Shown here piece after piece: positions 25,171 to 38,167 of a stretch of 64,000 bases of DNA (its first letter is position 1; the number at the start of each line of letters is the position of its first letter). The DNA comes from Combretum micranthum (taxonomy: Eukaryota; Streptophyta; Magnoliopsida; Myrtales; Combretaceae): NCBI GenBank assembly GCA_024138025.1, contig JAMXBD010002762.1, positions 1 to 64,000 on the forward strand. The letters are read 5' to 3'. The notes beneath the pieces were generated by a model that saw nothing but the letters and a program-made list of their open reading frames with translations, searched no databases and was not told the origin of the DNA. A program made the position numbers and the translations under genes.

Positions 25171-28100
25171 TGTAAATCCCCGAAATTTTTGGATTCGAAT
25201 TAGTGCAAAACCTAATCGGAAGTCAACCGGATTTTCCAGAGTCAACAAAACCCTAGTTTACCGTAACCGCTTAAGTCGGCATCACCGTTTTCTCTATCCC
25301 TAGAAAACGAAGTGGGAATAATTAGCTATAATGGTTCGTAATAGCTATAGGTTACGTAAAAATATCAGTTTTGAAAAATTCAAGTGTCCTTAGAACCCTA
25401 TCGGACACAGTTCTTGAAAAACGTGTTTTGGAGCTCGGAATAGGAAAAATATTCTGAATATACCGTTAGACTCGTAAAAATATAAGATTTCCAAAAATAT
25501 CAATTTCGTAATTTTTGGTAGCTAAAAATATCAGATATCGCATTTATACACGTAGTTTCTTACTACCTGCATTAAATTGTCATGTCTACTTTTACATTAC
25601 ACTATTTTCTACTATTCTATACTATTCACCTATCTCTGCTTTTTCTTACAACCTACTCTTACAAACCATACACCTATTTCTTACACATTTTCATTTCCAA
25701 TACAATTTCACATCTTTCATTTCTTACTTTTAATTAAAAAAAAACAAAAAAATAAAATTTCCCCTCTCTTCCCTCCAAAAGTAGCACCGGCCACCCCCCT
25801 ATGATGCCCAGTTTGTTTTATTTTTCACTTATTTAATTAACAAAAATTACCTCACATTTTCCTATAAATACCCCTTTATACCTTCACTTCTTTCACACCA
25901 CTTCTTCACTAAAGTTACTCTCTCAAAATCTCTCAAGAATTCTCTCCAAGAAGTCTCTTACAAGAAGTTCCTCTCTTCTTCTTTCTTTTAGGTAATATGC
26001 CTTCAAGGAATTCTTATGTTCATCTACTTAGTATGAACTTAGTGTGTGTTTTCAAAAACCATGAAGGTTAAGAAAGTAACAATAGGTTCACACTTTGTTT
26101 TTGTTCATATCACAATTCCTTTATGTTCCTTTATGTTTCCTTTATGTTCATAACTATCTAAATATCTATATAGCTATATATATATATATATATATTTAGA
26201 GCATATAAGCTCATTGTTTTGCATTTTATTTACCTCATTGCAATTTATTTATTTCAAGTTGTTTTTAAGACTAGTCATTCTAGTCTTAGACTTGTCCTCA
26301 TCAAGTCAAAACATTTTCTTTTCTTTTCGGGACTAGTCTTTTCTTAGTCCCGAGGTACCTTGATAAAGCTAAGGTCTCAATACTTGATTTACTTTCTTAT
26401 TTACTTAATCTTTCAAGTTATTATGTTCCCTTATATTTCTATAGTTTTATTTCATATTCATGCATGAACATAATGTTTTTGTCTCAACAAAAATAAATGA
26501 GGAAGTGTTTTCTTAAACTAAAGGTTCTTTTTAAATAAATGTAGAAAATAGATTTCTTAAAGAACTCATGAACATGCTTAGAAATGATTTTTCTTAAATA
26601 AACAAAAGTTTTATAAAAACTTATTTTTCATCAAGTATTAGAAATCCTTTTGGAATCATTACAAGAAACAAAAATATCATTTTATTACTTTTAAAAGTTG
26701 TTGGAATCTAAGTTTAGAAAATAAAACCACTCCTTAGGAAATTAAAGTAATCACAAGAGATTAAATTTAGAGAAAGGAATGTTCATCTCAAATAACTCAA
26801 GATCTTTTCAAAAGTAAAATAAATATTCCAACAAATCTCAAGTTCAACATCTTTTAAACTTTACTTGTTCATAAGTTGAGACAACTTCATTTACTTCATC
26901 GAATTGTTATGAGTCAATACATATATATATATATATATCTTCCAAAAAGTTTACAAAAATACTTGAAACATTCATCTCTTCATGTGAGTTTTATTTAAAA
27001 AAGAGGAACTCAAGTTTTTACAAATTCGTGGAGAATCTAGTCGCTGCTTTTTCGGGACCCAAACGACTTAGTTTTATGAAAATAAGTTTAGAAATGTGTA
27101 GATCTTTTCGAGTAGGTAGAAAACGATATATTATACGTGAAATTCCGAGTTAAAATGAGTAAGTTATGGCCATTTAAGTTGGAATTTCCTTTTATACGAT
27201 TTTACCGCGATTTTAAAAAAGTTTAGAATCTTCAAGAAGAGAAACTTCATGAAATACTCATTTTGGGTATTGTTCTTGATTAGATAATCTCGAGGAGGAT
27301 TGTTCATATCTCGAAGATTACTACAATTAGTGGAAATCCCGAACGACTCATCCATTTCAAGAAAGGTGTCATTATGGCTGAGTGAGTTTACTCCCTGTTA
27401 TTTTTTTCATACTCTTGATTGTGCGTGTAAAATTAGTTACACTAGAATTTAGGCAAAATCAAAAGGAAGTGTATGATAATATGTTGAAAGAATTCTAAGT
27501 ATATCGAAACTCGATTTGTTTGTAATAAAGTTGTATGTGCATTAATACCTTGAAGTGTTTGAAATTGGTTGATCACTTGAAATAAGTTAAATGTAACTAC
27601 TAGACTTTAATTAAGAAATTATTCATGCACTTCATATGTTGAGTCACATTTCATTCACTACTATACAATTGGTGAGACAAGTGTATAATAGTGGTGGTAA
27701 GCAGAACTAGTATATCATGTAAGTGGCGAGTAGGAGCCGGTAAAAAACTACAAAAATTGGTGGCTAGCAGGAGCATGTAATAACTACAAGTTTTTGATGG
27801 CGTATAGGAGCCGGTAAGATCTATAAAAGTGTTTTTAAAAGTTGTGGCTGTAATTGGCCTGAATACCCAACCCTAAATGAAGGGCGTAATTCATTCAACA
27901 TATGATTCCTGGAAAGTCATATGTCTTGTATGCTCACGTGATTGATGCATTCCATATGTTTGAATAATAAATTTGGTTGATAATTTACTTTAAGTATGAA
28001 TTTTGGGATTTACTCACTAAGCCCATAAGCTTACACCCCTGTAGGTATTTGTATTCTCAGGAACACTTATTTTTGCGCCCGAAGCCTCCCCGTATCCGTG

Positions 28101-28470
28101 TAAGCTTTATATATAGAAGCTTTTGGAGGAAATCTGCTCGAAGACTTATATTAGAATTCCTTTCAAATCTTTAATATAGTATTTTGAATGTTGTAAAGAT
28201 TATCACGATCTTTGGGATTAGCAAGGGTATGCCCCTAAGAAATCATGTAATAGACCTTTAGTTATTAATGATATAATATGTTTTATTTCTGGATTCTTGT
28301 ATGTTCATTTTTACTTGCTTAAACTATACTTCCTAAAAGCATCTCCTATTACAGTGCTAGACGCCTTACATGTAATACTAAGGCTTTCGCATGACTAAGG
28401 TAGTCATTCTTAAGCCTTGATATTATATGTGGTGGGCTGCCACGTTTAGGGTACCCTTTGGGGCGTGACA
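25171..28470 (+). mobile_element. 3.3-kb solo LTR (Tekay-like)
   Basis: It starts TGTAAATCCCCG at 25171 and ends TTTGGGGCGTGACA at 28470, with exact TAAAC duplications at 25166-25170 and 28471-28475. This complete plus-strand copy shows the LTR layout. U3 runs to the TATA box at 25862-25870. Next is a CT-rich stretch (TCTCTCAAAATCTCTC), then the leader hairpins (26208-26221, 26266-26290, 26325-26352). A variable block follows at about 27690-27900 with GGAGCCGGT and GTGGCTAGCAGGAGC repeats. The conserved GTACCCTTTGGGGCGTGACA terminus closes it. No coding region remains. Confidence 0.93.
25862..25870 (+). promoter_or_regulatory. LTR TATA box
   Basis: CTATAAATA followed by CCCC, then a CT-rich stretch typical of a plant transcription start. 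The transcript would run about 2.6 kb through R and U5. Confidence 0.65.
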
Positions 28471-28475
28471 TAAAC

Positions 28476-29260
28476 TACATATTTGTTACAATAACATTTT
28501 TCAATGAACCAAATCATTCAACCTTTTCAATTATTTATTTAAACATCTTTTGCCACAATTTAATTTCTCTAAACATCTAACAAATGATTTAAGTGTTTTG
28601 TAAATTTCCAAACCTTTATGTTTTAGTCTAAATTTCATTTCCTAACACTCGTAAATTTCTTAATTCATTTGCTTGTTTAAAAATATCAAACTTTATTTCT
28701 AGACCCAAATTAAATATTGATTTATGGCAAATGGAATTCCAAAATTAGATTTTCATTTCTAGCTAATAATTTCTATGCTATAAATTCTAAAATCAAGTTC
28801 TAATTATATTTGATATTTAAGAAAATCATCTAAAAAGATTAAACACCAATCTTTTACCCATAATTATCCTTTAATCCTTATCTTATATATATATATATAT
28901 ATTTTCCCTTTTTGTTGACTTGTGCACTGCTACTTTTTCTTCTTTCCTTCCTTCTCTTTTCTTTCCCTTGTTTCACTGATGCTTCATCTTTCCCTTCTTG
29001 CTCTTCTTCATTTTCTTTCTTTTCTTCAATCCCACTCCAAAATCTCAAGTTCAAAAGATTAAAGAAGAAAATAAAGATGGAAAATAAGATGGAAGGTAGA
29101 GATCAAGCAAGGAGGAGCTCTACTAATGCTAAAGAGTAATGATAATGAAGTTCTTGATGTTTTGGTTTTTCTTAAAACAAGTTGTTGATTTCTTGTTTGA
29201 TTATGGAATATGCATGTATATGTTGAGTTGTTTTCTTTATCTTGGCTGTTGTTTATGGAT
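28476..29260. other. AT/CT-rich DNA with no recognised gene
   Basis: This includes a pyrimidine-rich stretch (28910-29040) whose plus-strand frame starts MLTCALLLFLLSFLLFSFP and looks like a signal peptide. However, the composition is low-complexity TTC/CTT, the frame is only 75 codons, and it continues into AAG/GAA-rich codons. I do not regard it as a gene. The stretch ends at the LTR starting 29266. Confidence 0.5.
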
Positions 29261-29265
29261 GATAT

Positions 29266-32200
29266 TGTCACGCCTCGAAGGGTACCCTAAACGTGGAAGT
29301 CAGTCGTACACAATATTAAAGCCTAAGGATGACAACCCTAAACGTGGAAGTCAGTCGTACACAATATTAAAGCCTAAGAATGACAACCTCAATCACGCAA
29401 AAGCTTCCATACTATGTACAAGGCATCTAACACATGGAGGAGACACATCGGAGTGATACATTTTATATTGATACAACTTGAGTAACAATGTAAAGGAAAT
29501 ACAATTCACTATACTTCAAATACAAATCATTAAAAGATTTTACTACATAAAACTATTACAAGGCAAATCATAAAACCTAGCTAATAACTTCAAGCATTCT
29601 TATTTCTTGCCGGAATCCCGAAGTCATTCTCGGCTCCAACCATCTCAGTCCCCACTTAGCATTCTTGAGATAACATGTTCATTCAAACATCTATTGGGGT
29701 ATAAGCTACACTAGTTTAGTGAGAATTCCCTTAATTCCGTACCATAACAAGCAAGTTATAAATCAACCATATGCTATGCATGAACAAACACATGAGCAGA
29801 CAATTATGTATGGGTATCCGGAACCCATACACAGAACAGATTTACACCCTCCGTATTTTGGTTTAGGGATGGTATTGAAAGTCTACACGACCGCTGCTAG
29901 TCCCCCAGCCGTCGGCTCATAGCACTCGACTCGGCTAAGCTCACCCATGGAATGCATGCCCGATGTGCCTTAGTTCCCTATGAATGAGCTTTGGCACCAT
30001 GTCTCATTATCCAAACGAGTTCTCGGACCATACCGATCGACCTACGTGGGGGTAGCATGCTACCAAATGCAATATGTCCGATGCAATGCATGACCAATTC
30101 AATTTTTGCTTAGGTCAAAATATTCATACTTTGTTTAGAGTGACCAACCAGTGTCATACACATAACATAAATAATATGAACAGTGCAGTTATCTAATCGA
30201 ATTGTGGTTTCAATATGCTTTAGTATTCTTTAGCATTCTTTAGCATACATTCATCACAGTCTCATCATGTATCCCATCCCCATTCATATCGATTTTTATC
30301 ATGTTCCTATAATTCTAATGCAACTAGCTACAAGCATAAACAAGGTAACAAAATAAGAAGAAAACTCACTCGACCATTGGATCACCGGTATCTTAGCAAA
30401 AGTAATCCGGTGCTAAGGAATTATCGATTTCGGGGTCACCTAAAAAGGAGGAAATACCCTAATAAGTATTTCATCACTTAACTAATCCAAACTATCTTAT
30501 ACAAACTATTAAATTCGTAATTCTCATCCTAAGCGGGAATTCCAACTTAAAACAGCCATAACTTGGTCGTTTTAACTCGGAATTTAGCAAATTATATATC
30601 GATTTCTATCTACTTCGAAAGATCTATCTAATTATAATATTATTTTCAAGTTTTAAAAAATTTTAAGTTTCGAAAAGGTTTGATCAGTTCTGATCAATAG
30701 CGAAATTCGATTCCGAAAAGTAGTTTTGTGAATGTTTGTGATGTTTCTACTATCCAAAGCAACTATACATGCAATATGAACAAGTCGCTACCATAAATGA
30801 TATGTCATGAGATACATATATATATATATATATATGTTCTTGATGATATTGAACAAAAGGAATTTTTAGAAAACTTTTTCTTTATAAGACTTTATGAAAA
30901 ATTAACTTAGAAATGCTAGTTTTGTATTCTTGATAATCCCTACTTATTTTTAAAAATTCCTTAATAAAATCTATTTATTCTTGTTAAAATTAAGTCTTCA
31001 TTATGTATATTCCCTAAGGCCTTTGTTTTCCAATAAAAACTCCCATTTTACACTTTGTAAAACATGTTTTTAAAATTGGTTCATCCAAAAATCTGAATTT
31101 TGCAAAACTTGTTTTTGTGGTGATTTCTTTATGTAAAAATCATTTGATACTTAGAAAATTAGGGCTCAACCATTCCTAGCCACTAAGGAATTCATTTCTT
31201 TAATAAAACTCCTAATTTGAGTTTGAAAAATATGGGTTTTCATACCATTACTCCATTATTACTAATTTCTTAAAATGATAACAACTCAAATTTTCCTATT
31301 TTATTTCTACTCCTTGTTCTATATGTTTTTCTTAGCAAATCTCTTCTTAATTTATAAAAATCATTACTTGATGATACCTATGACCTAAACTCTTCATTTT
31401 TCATATAAAACACAAGTTTTGGAGTTGATAAATGGGTTTTTAAGGCATGGTTTTGAAACCATCCGAATTTACAAAATTTGGATAAAACTCAAACTTGATA
31501 TTTTGTAATCTCTTCCTATTTTTGAGAATCTCTACTAGTAGATCTACCATTTACTTATAAAAAAAAATCTCCTATTGATACATATTCCATAAGCCTTCCA
31601 TTTTCTAAACAAAACTTTCATTTTTTTATTGAAAAATGGGTTTTCAAAATTGGTCTTGGTTGAGATCCGAATTTACCAAATTTATTGTTGGACATATCTT
31701 TTGATAAAATCCATCAAAACTTAGGAAAAATCATCCTTTACATATCCTATCTTAAGAGCCTTCCATTTCTTAAATAAAAACATCATTTTTGAGTTGGAAA
31801 ACATGTTTTTAAACTATGCCTTGGCCTGAATCCGAAAATGAGATTTTTATTTTGAAAATAACTTTTGAAAATCACCTTTGATTCTTGTAAAAAAAATTCT
31901 TGATGATATACATCCACTAAACCTTCATTTTCTCAACTAAAACTTCCATTTTGAGACTTGGAAAGTGGTTTTTAAATATAGGTTTTGTCAAGATAAGAAT
32001 TTTACTATTTTTATTCAAGTTCAAATCTAAGATATACACATAATATGGACATGAATATAAAAGAAACGCATGGTAGTAAACAATAAACTCATAGATCTAA
32101 ACTTTACTCCTAAAAATCATTCATTTATGATATCTATTGCCCTTCATTTTAAATGAAAAATACACATTTTGAAGTTGAAAAATAGCTTTTCTAAATATAG

Positions 32201-33107
32201 TTCCCTTTTTATCCGAATTTTCAAAAATAATTGTTGTTGAAACTAAAATAGATCTTGAGCTTTCTAAAACTTTTCTACTATCATCAAGTTATTAGAAGTT
32301 ATTTAAGAAAATAAATCAAAAGTCTAATGCATTTATGAACCTAAAACACTAGATCTAGTTTACTATACTAGTTATAAATGCATGAACGCTATAGTTATAT
32401 AAATGATGAATATATGCATAAATCATTAGCAATAACAAAATAATAACTCATATAAGATCTAAAGCATAAACAAAATAAAAGCTATAAGAAAAACTTAGAT
32501 CTACAAAATATAACTACTTTTAGCAAGAAAATAATAATATTACAAGAGAGTACTCATAAATAAGAGGAGTGTTTCATTTTGGCATCATCATCCTTAGCTT
32601 TTAAGCTTATGGAAAGTCATTTGATGCATAAAACTCTCACTATACTTTACCTATATCACCTATGGAAGCTTTGGACAAGAGTTTTATCCAAGAATCTTGA
32701 AGAAATATATGTGGGAGCTCAAAGAAGGAATGAGGGGTAGCAAGGTGTTCTTGTGAGAACAAAAAAAATGAAGAAAGAAAGAGAGGAAAAAGAGAGGAAA
32801 AGTGTAAAGAATGGTAAAGGTTTGAAGGAGTAAATGAGAGAGAGAGAGATAAAAGGAGTTAAAGGCACATTAAATGAGATAAAAAAAAAAAATGGGAAAC
32901 AATTGTATCACATAGCAGGCGTGAATTTTGGGAGGGGGAGAGAAAGTGAGAATTTGGTTGGCTTTTGACTTGAAAATGTAATGTAATTAATGATATGTGT
33001 AGCTTCTTGAAGAAAGATTTGAAAAAGGGTCATTTTAATTAATTTTGTGGTATTTCAAGAGACAAAAGGGCATAAAAAAGGAGTCAAAATCTGCCATGAA
33101 GTGATAT
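29266..33107 (-). mobile_element. Truncated minus-strand LTR (left relic)
   Basis: It starts TGTCACGCCTCGAAG at 29266 (left flank GATAT) and follows the 797-type LTR closely up to GCCATGAAGTGATAT. There it stops at the first base of the 33108 element. In the 797 copy the same place continues AGTGATAAGTGAAG. The remaining part of this LTR is not found after 49905. The sequence that follows there repeats an earlier portion (near 29890). The right end and its duplication are therefore missing. A 51-bp tandem duplication lies at 29284-29385. Confidence 0.82.
29284..29385. repeat. 51-bp tandem duplication in LTR terminus
   Basis: The block from ACCCTAAACGTGGAAGTC to GGATGACA is repeated once with almost no change (29284 and 29335). 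All other copies of this terminus in the window have it once. Confidence 0.9.
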
Positions 33108-34332
33108 TGTAAACCTCCAAAGATTTTCATAATTCTCAAAAATAATTCTAGAAGTCTAATATCAAAAATTTAAAACTCAAAAATCGACTCAAGATTGACA
33201 CCCGATTCTAGACCGAGTCAAACACCAGAAACAAAACCCTAAAACTCGAACCAAGTTAAAACTTAATTCTAAATGAGAACAAAAACGAGTTTTCTCAATC
33301 TTGAGAAAACGAGAACCCTTGAAACGAATATAAAGTCCAATTATCGATATAATCAACGTCCGTACGTCGATTAAATAATCTACCCAATTCCTAAAACGCA
33401 AATCGAAACAATAGATCCAAATACCGCTTAACAACGAGATAATAAAATCCTAATTCCTTCAGTAAAATTTTAGAATCACAAAATCCAAATTTTCCATAAA
33501 AGTCAAATCGAGTCAACTCATAAACCTAGACTCGGTTAAACGATCCCGAGAACTAAAAAAAAACTATTAAATAAATCACAAATAAAATAAAATAAACCAT
33601 AGACGTCGAGCTAGAAATATAAAACGATCGAAACTCAAAAATTATACGATCTTACGAATAACTCAGTAAAATCGGAAATCAAAACGGAACCTTAAAGACA
33701 ACAAAACCCATAAACGAACCCTGGCATTTAAGATCCGGCAATCCCGCGTTTCCAAACCCTAGAAAACGAAATTAAGTTAATGACCTAGAATAGTTCGTAA
33801 TAATATAGGGTAACATAAAAATATCAGATTCGCGAATTTCGAGTGACCTTCGGACCCAAACGGGATCGGTTCTCGAAAAGCGTGTCCCGGAGCTCGGAAT
33901 ATTAAAAATATTCCGTTTATACCAATAGACTCGTAAAAATACAAGGATTCCAAAAATATCAGTTTTGGAATTTTTCGGTAGCTAAAAATTACAGATATCG
34001 CATTATTACGTATTTTTATTACTACCGGTACTTTAATTGTCTAGTCTACTATTCATAGTACTTTTTCTACTATTCATTACTATTCACCTATCTCTACTTT
34101 TTCTTACACCTATTTCTTACACCTACATACCTATTTTCTTACTTTTTTCATTTCCAATACACCTTTAATCACATCAAACTTTACACATTACTTCTTTATT
34201 ACACAAACAAATAAAACAAAAATAATTTCCCCTCTTCCACAAAGCAAACCGGCGCCATTCCCTCCCCCATTCATCTAATTTTTATTTCTTTTTCAAATTA
34301 TTTTATTACATCCAAAAATCACTCCAAAAATT

Positions 34333-34341
34333 CTATAAATA
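34333..34341 (+). promoter_or_regulatory. TATA box of the 5' LTR
   Basis: CTATAAATA followed by CCCCTTCC and a TCTTTCACAC start-like stretch. This is the best candidate promoter for the gag-only element and gives an R-U5 of about 3 kb. Confidence 0.7.
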
Positions 34342-34746
34342 CCCCTTCCTCTTCCACTCTTTCACACAATTCATTCACTACCAAAACTCTCTCAAAATCT
34401 CTCCACAAATTCTCTCTTCAAGAATTCTCTCTACCAAAACTCTCTCAAACCAATTCCTCACAAAAATCATCCCTCATACATAAACTATCTACCACATTAC
34501 TACTCACATAATACCCATTTCATCTACCCCTTCATACCTCTTACATACCTTAGGTAAATTTTATTCCATTATTATCCATGTCATGTAACTTAACATGACT
34601 ATGGTGTTGTTTTGAAACTCATATGAGTAGTAAAAGCAACAACATGTTCATGTTTTGTTCTTGTACATAAGCTTCCTATTTTATTATGTTATTGTATTAT
34701 TTGCTTATATATATATATTATGTATATTATGTATATATATTATTTA

Positions 34747-34910
34747 GAGCATATAAGCTCATTTGTTATTTATTTATTTCAAGTTATGCAATTTATTTAT
34801 TTTATGTTGATATTAAGACTAGTCTTTCTAGTCTTAGACTTGTCCATATCAAGTCAAAACAACCTTTTGATTATTTATTAATCTTTCGGGACTAGTCATT
34901 CTTAGTCCCG
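34747..34910 (+). ncRNA. Conserved hairpin cluster in the LTR leader (RNA structure candidate)
   Basis: Three inverted repeats lie within 165 bases of the predicted transcript. GAGC/GCTC flank ATATAA at 34747-34760. AAGACTAG/CTAGTCTT flank a 5-base loop at 34815-34835. CGGGACTA/TAGTCCCG flank an 8-base loop at 34887-34910. Both 8-bp stems are perfect. The cluster occurs in the same order in seven LTR copies here (near 5465, 19455, 26208, 34747, 47226, 51512 and 56777), while the surrounding U5 sequence differs. A role in RNA packaging, dimerisation or termination is a guess. Confidence 0.5.
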
Positions 34911-36589
34911 GGATGCCTTGATAAAGCTAAGGCTCCAATACTTGATCGGGATTCCTTGATGAAGCTAAGGTTCCCAATGCTTGATATTTTATTTTCTTAC
35001 TTATTATTTGTTTCTAGTTTTCTTATGTTCTTATTATTTTATATGCTCATGATACTTGCATCTACATAATGTTAATGTCTCAACTAAGTCTAAAAAGTAG
35101 AATTTCATTTTATTAAGGGAACTCAAAACTAGATTTTCTATCATGTGGTTTGTCAAAAATAATGAAGTTTTTATCAACAACATAAAAATAAAGCACTACA
35201 AGCTTTCCCAAGATTTTCCTAAAATGACGAAGATAGTTTTATAAGAAATAAATATCTTCTTTATATTTCATGGTAATTTAAGTTTTAAGAAAAATAAATC
35301 GTTAATGTTGAAAACTTAAATTCTTTTCTAAACTAAGGAACAAACTAGTTTTCAAAGTTAATATAAAAATCAACTCATGAACCCACTTAGGAAAAGTAAT
35401 GATTTTTAAAATTCTAAAAGAAAGAATTTGTTTTCAAAAGAATATAAATAAAGTAAGGTTAGCAATAATGGATTTTATCAATAAAGATGATTCTTTTCAA
35501 AGAAATGAAAGAACAAGTTTTAGAAAGCAAAAGCTTATATTTTAGAAATAAATATAAGAAGGCAAGATTCATTTTCTAAAAACCATCCTAAATACAAAAA
35601 TTATAAAAAGGGTTTTCATCAACTTAATGTATTTTTGATGAATTTGAACTTTAATCACTAGAAGGAAAATTTAATACATGACTAAAGGATTAAGGAAAAA
35701 TTTAACTTGTTTTGGAAAAAGGAATGAAGAAAATAAAATAAGATTATACTCATTTATAACAATCTAAGAAAAATATAAAATTTCTTAAATACTTGAAGGA
35801 AGTTTTCAAAGCTAAAGTTTAAAAGAATTATTTTATGAAATAAATTGTTGAGACACTACCATTAGGATTTTTGCATATAAAGTGAGCATGCCTATATATT
35901 CAAAGTGTTTATCAAATATATATTTATATTGTTACAAAAGGATTTTCTTTAAAATGAGTTGAGTTAGAAAATGGATTTTTGCAAAAGTTTAGAAAATTCG
36001 TTTTAAATCTGTACCTGACGTTTTCGGAACCCAAATGACCTTTTATGACCAAGATAAGTTTAGAATGGATAGAACTTTTCGAATAGGTAGAAAACGGTAT
36101 ATCATATGCGAAATTCCGAGTTAAAATGAGCAAGTTATGGCCATTTTAAGTTGGAATTTCTTCTTATACGATTTTACCGCGATTTTAAGTAAAGTTTAGA
36201 ATCTCCAAGAATAGAATTCATGAAAGACTTATCCCGGGTATTTCTTTTGTCTAGGTGACGAAGGATACGAAATACCCTACCCGAGGATTTCTACGACTAA
36301 GAAGATAGCGAAATGGACGAGTGAGTTATTCCTCCTAAATTCGTTACTTTGCTTGTGCTTGTAAAGTAGTAGCATTAGTATACTAGGAAAAGATAAAAAT
36401 GGATATATTTGGGGAATTCGGGATTATATATATGATTCTATGTTTATGCGTGAATGAGAATTAAGAATATCGCAACTTCGATCTGCTTGTTTAAATAATT
36501 TTGTTTACACTTGTATGATTGTTTATTGTTGCTAAATTGATTGATCGCCCCTAATAAACCTTAATAAGGTTTGACCTAAGAACAATAAA

Positions 36590-36860
36590 ACGTTCACGCA
36601 TAGCATCCATCGAGTCACATCTATTTCTGAAGGCTGCTACTCCTACGCGTAGAGTTGGATTGGCTGTGATCGTGCGGTGCCACGGGCCATGTTCCTTCCT
36701 GGAGAATCCAAATCGCTCGGGGAAAGCGACTCTAGGTTCGGAGCCGAGCCAACCGAACGCTGTGGGTGAGGACCTGGGGACTAGCAGTAGAAGGTCGAGG
36801 ACCTTCAACCCCGATTCCCTAACCTTTGATACGGAGGGGTAAATCCGTTCTATATATGGT
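36590..36860 (+). other. GC-rich variable island in U5 of the 5' LTR
   Basis: A clearly GC-richer block in an AT-rich LTR, with a perfect hairpin GAAGGTC-GAG-GACCTTC at 36790-36806 and a GGTTCGG/CCGAAC pair near 36732-36757. It is identical in the partner LTR (49087-49345). At the same relative place the other LTRs carry unrelated GC-rich sequences, so the block has been exchanged or evolves quickly. No tRNA-like fold could be drawn. Confidence 0.6.
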
Positions 36861-37416
36861 TTCCGGACGACTATATATATTCGCGTAATCATGTGATTGT
36901 TCATTGTATGCATAGCATATGTGTGATTAAATAAATGAACTTGTTTGAAAATGTGGTGCGAATGAAAAGGAATATCTCACTAAGCTAAGTTGTAGCTTAT
37001 ACCCCTATAGATTTGATTGAAACAGGTATATTCGTGGATTAAATTGAGGATCATGACATTAAGGAAGTCATGGACGGACGATTAAGGATATGGAATCATA
37101 CGATGAAGAAAGTTGTAAGGTTCTTTATATGTGCTAACCTTTATGATTAGTGAGGTACATTTATTTAAAGATAATAGAAGAATATGCCCTTAAGAATTGA
37201 AATGTGATATGTTTATGTTCTATATTCTCTTTGCCTTGTTACTTATTTATTATCGATATAAATTGCGCTACTCCGATGCGTTCCCTTAGTTGTGATGTAC
37301 GCCTTGTACATGATATGGAAGCCTTTGCGTGACTAAGGTAGTCATTCCTAGGCTTTAGTATTGTGTACGGCGGACTGCCACGTTTAGGGTACCCCTCGGG
37401 GCGTGACAGTTTAAGT

Positions 37417-37428
37417 TGGTATCAGAGC
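37417..37428 (+). other. Primer-binding site, initiator Met tRNA
   Basis: TGGTATCAGAGC lies eight bases after the 5' LTR end (spacer GTTTAAGT). GTTTAAGTTGGTATCAGAGC is the usual form in Tekay/Del-type gypsy elements. Confidence 0.93.
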
Positions 37429-37866
37429 AACAAGGTTTTGGGAATTAAGAAACAGGATATTAGAAGTATAGAGTGGTAGGACTTGATCTTATGTCTAAGA
37501 ATCCTTATGTCTAAGAATAGAACTTTATCTTGGAGAATATTAGAAGAAGGCAGGAAATACTTATGCATGAATTGGAGGATATTTAGTGAAATACAAAATG
37601 GAAGTATCGCATGAATACGATTTACCCTAAGATGTTGACCCAAGATTGAGAAAAGTAGAAATGACTTGGAGATAGAACATAGTAGAATAATATGGAGAAA
37701 ACATGAAGAATACTTAGAATCTAGATATAGAATAAACATAGTAAGCCTACCTTAGCAAGATCGATAAGCCTTAGTGCATAGTAACCCCATTCAAGACCAA
37801 TTAAGGAGCAATTTAAGTATAATGGCTCTTTTACAAGTAAGACCCTTAGCAAGTAACATTAAGTAC
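37429..37866 (+). other. Internal leader of the gag-only element, no gene
   Basis: A purine-rich untranslated stretch between the primer site and the first gag frame. No open frame or repeat of note is visible. Confidence 0.6.
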
Positions 37867-38167
37867 CTACGTTAACCTTTAAATCAGACGGACAAAAATC
37901 TTTCATGCTTCGCTTTTCCTTAAAAACAAATAACTTGTGCGTAAAACTCAAAATATCTAATACGACCGCTTCGTTTGATTCTAGGAAGCTACCCGAGGAC
38001 GTTACGCCACAATCAAGCACCCCTCTTGAAGAACAACAAGAACCAGAAACACTCCCACCACAAGATCTAACTCAAGAACTCTTGACCACCATAAGACGTC
38101 TAGAAGAGACGATAAGGACTTATATACAACAAGTACCCATAACCTCTGCACCCGCTCCGGTTATAAG

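Larger units (their letters stand above)
33108..37408 (+). repeat. 5' LTR of the gag-only element
   Basis: 4,301 bp. U3 runs to about 34365. The TATA box is at 34333-34341, followed by a CT-rich leader, an AT-rich stretch, the hairpin pair (34815-34910), a long AT-rich U5, a GC-rich island at about 36590-36860, and the GGGGCGTGACA terminus. Differences from the 3' LTR are few and mostly 1-3 base insertions or deletions. The frames shared by both LTRs (for example 36660-36842) have no homology I recognise and are probably non-coding. Confidence 0.92.

Noticed and set aside
28912..29139. Frame with an apparent signal peptide (MLTCALLLFLLSFLLFSFP)
   Set aside because: It arises from a TTC/CTT-rich low-complexity tract, has no conserved continuation, and sits next to LTR sequence.
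33103..33107. GATAT before 33108 equals GATAT before 29266, which might mean a shared duplication
   Set aside because: The two sites are the left flanks of two different elements in opposite orientation. A duplication would have to lie at the other end, so the match is probably chance or due to AT richness.
36620..36760. GC-rich stretch with GGTTCG, suspected tRNA-like sequence
   Set aside because: No acceptor stem or anticodon arm can be drawn around the GGTTCGG, and it is not at a tRNA-like spacing.
36551..36913. A 120-codon minus-strand frame, repeated with a slight change at 49048-49413
   Set aside because: It is duplicated only because both LTRs contain the GC-rich island. The other LTRs do not keep it and no domain is recognisable.
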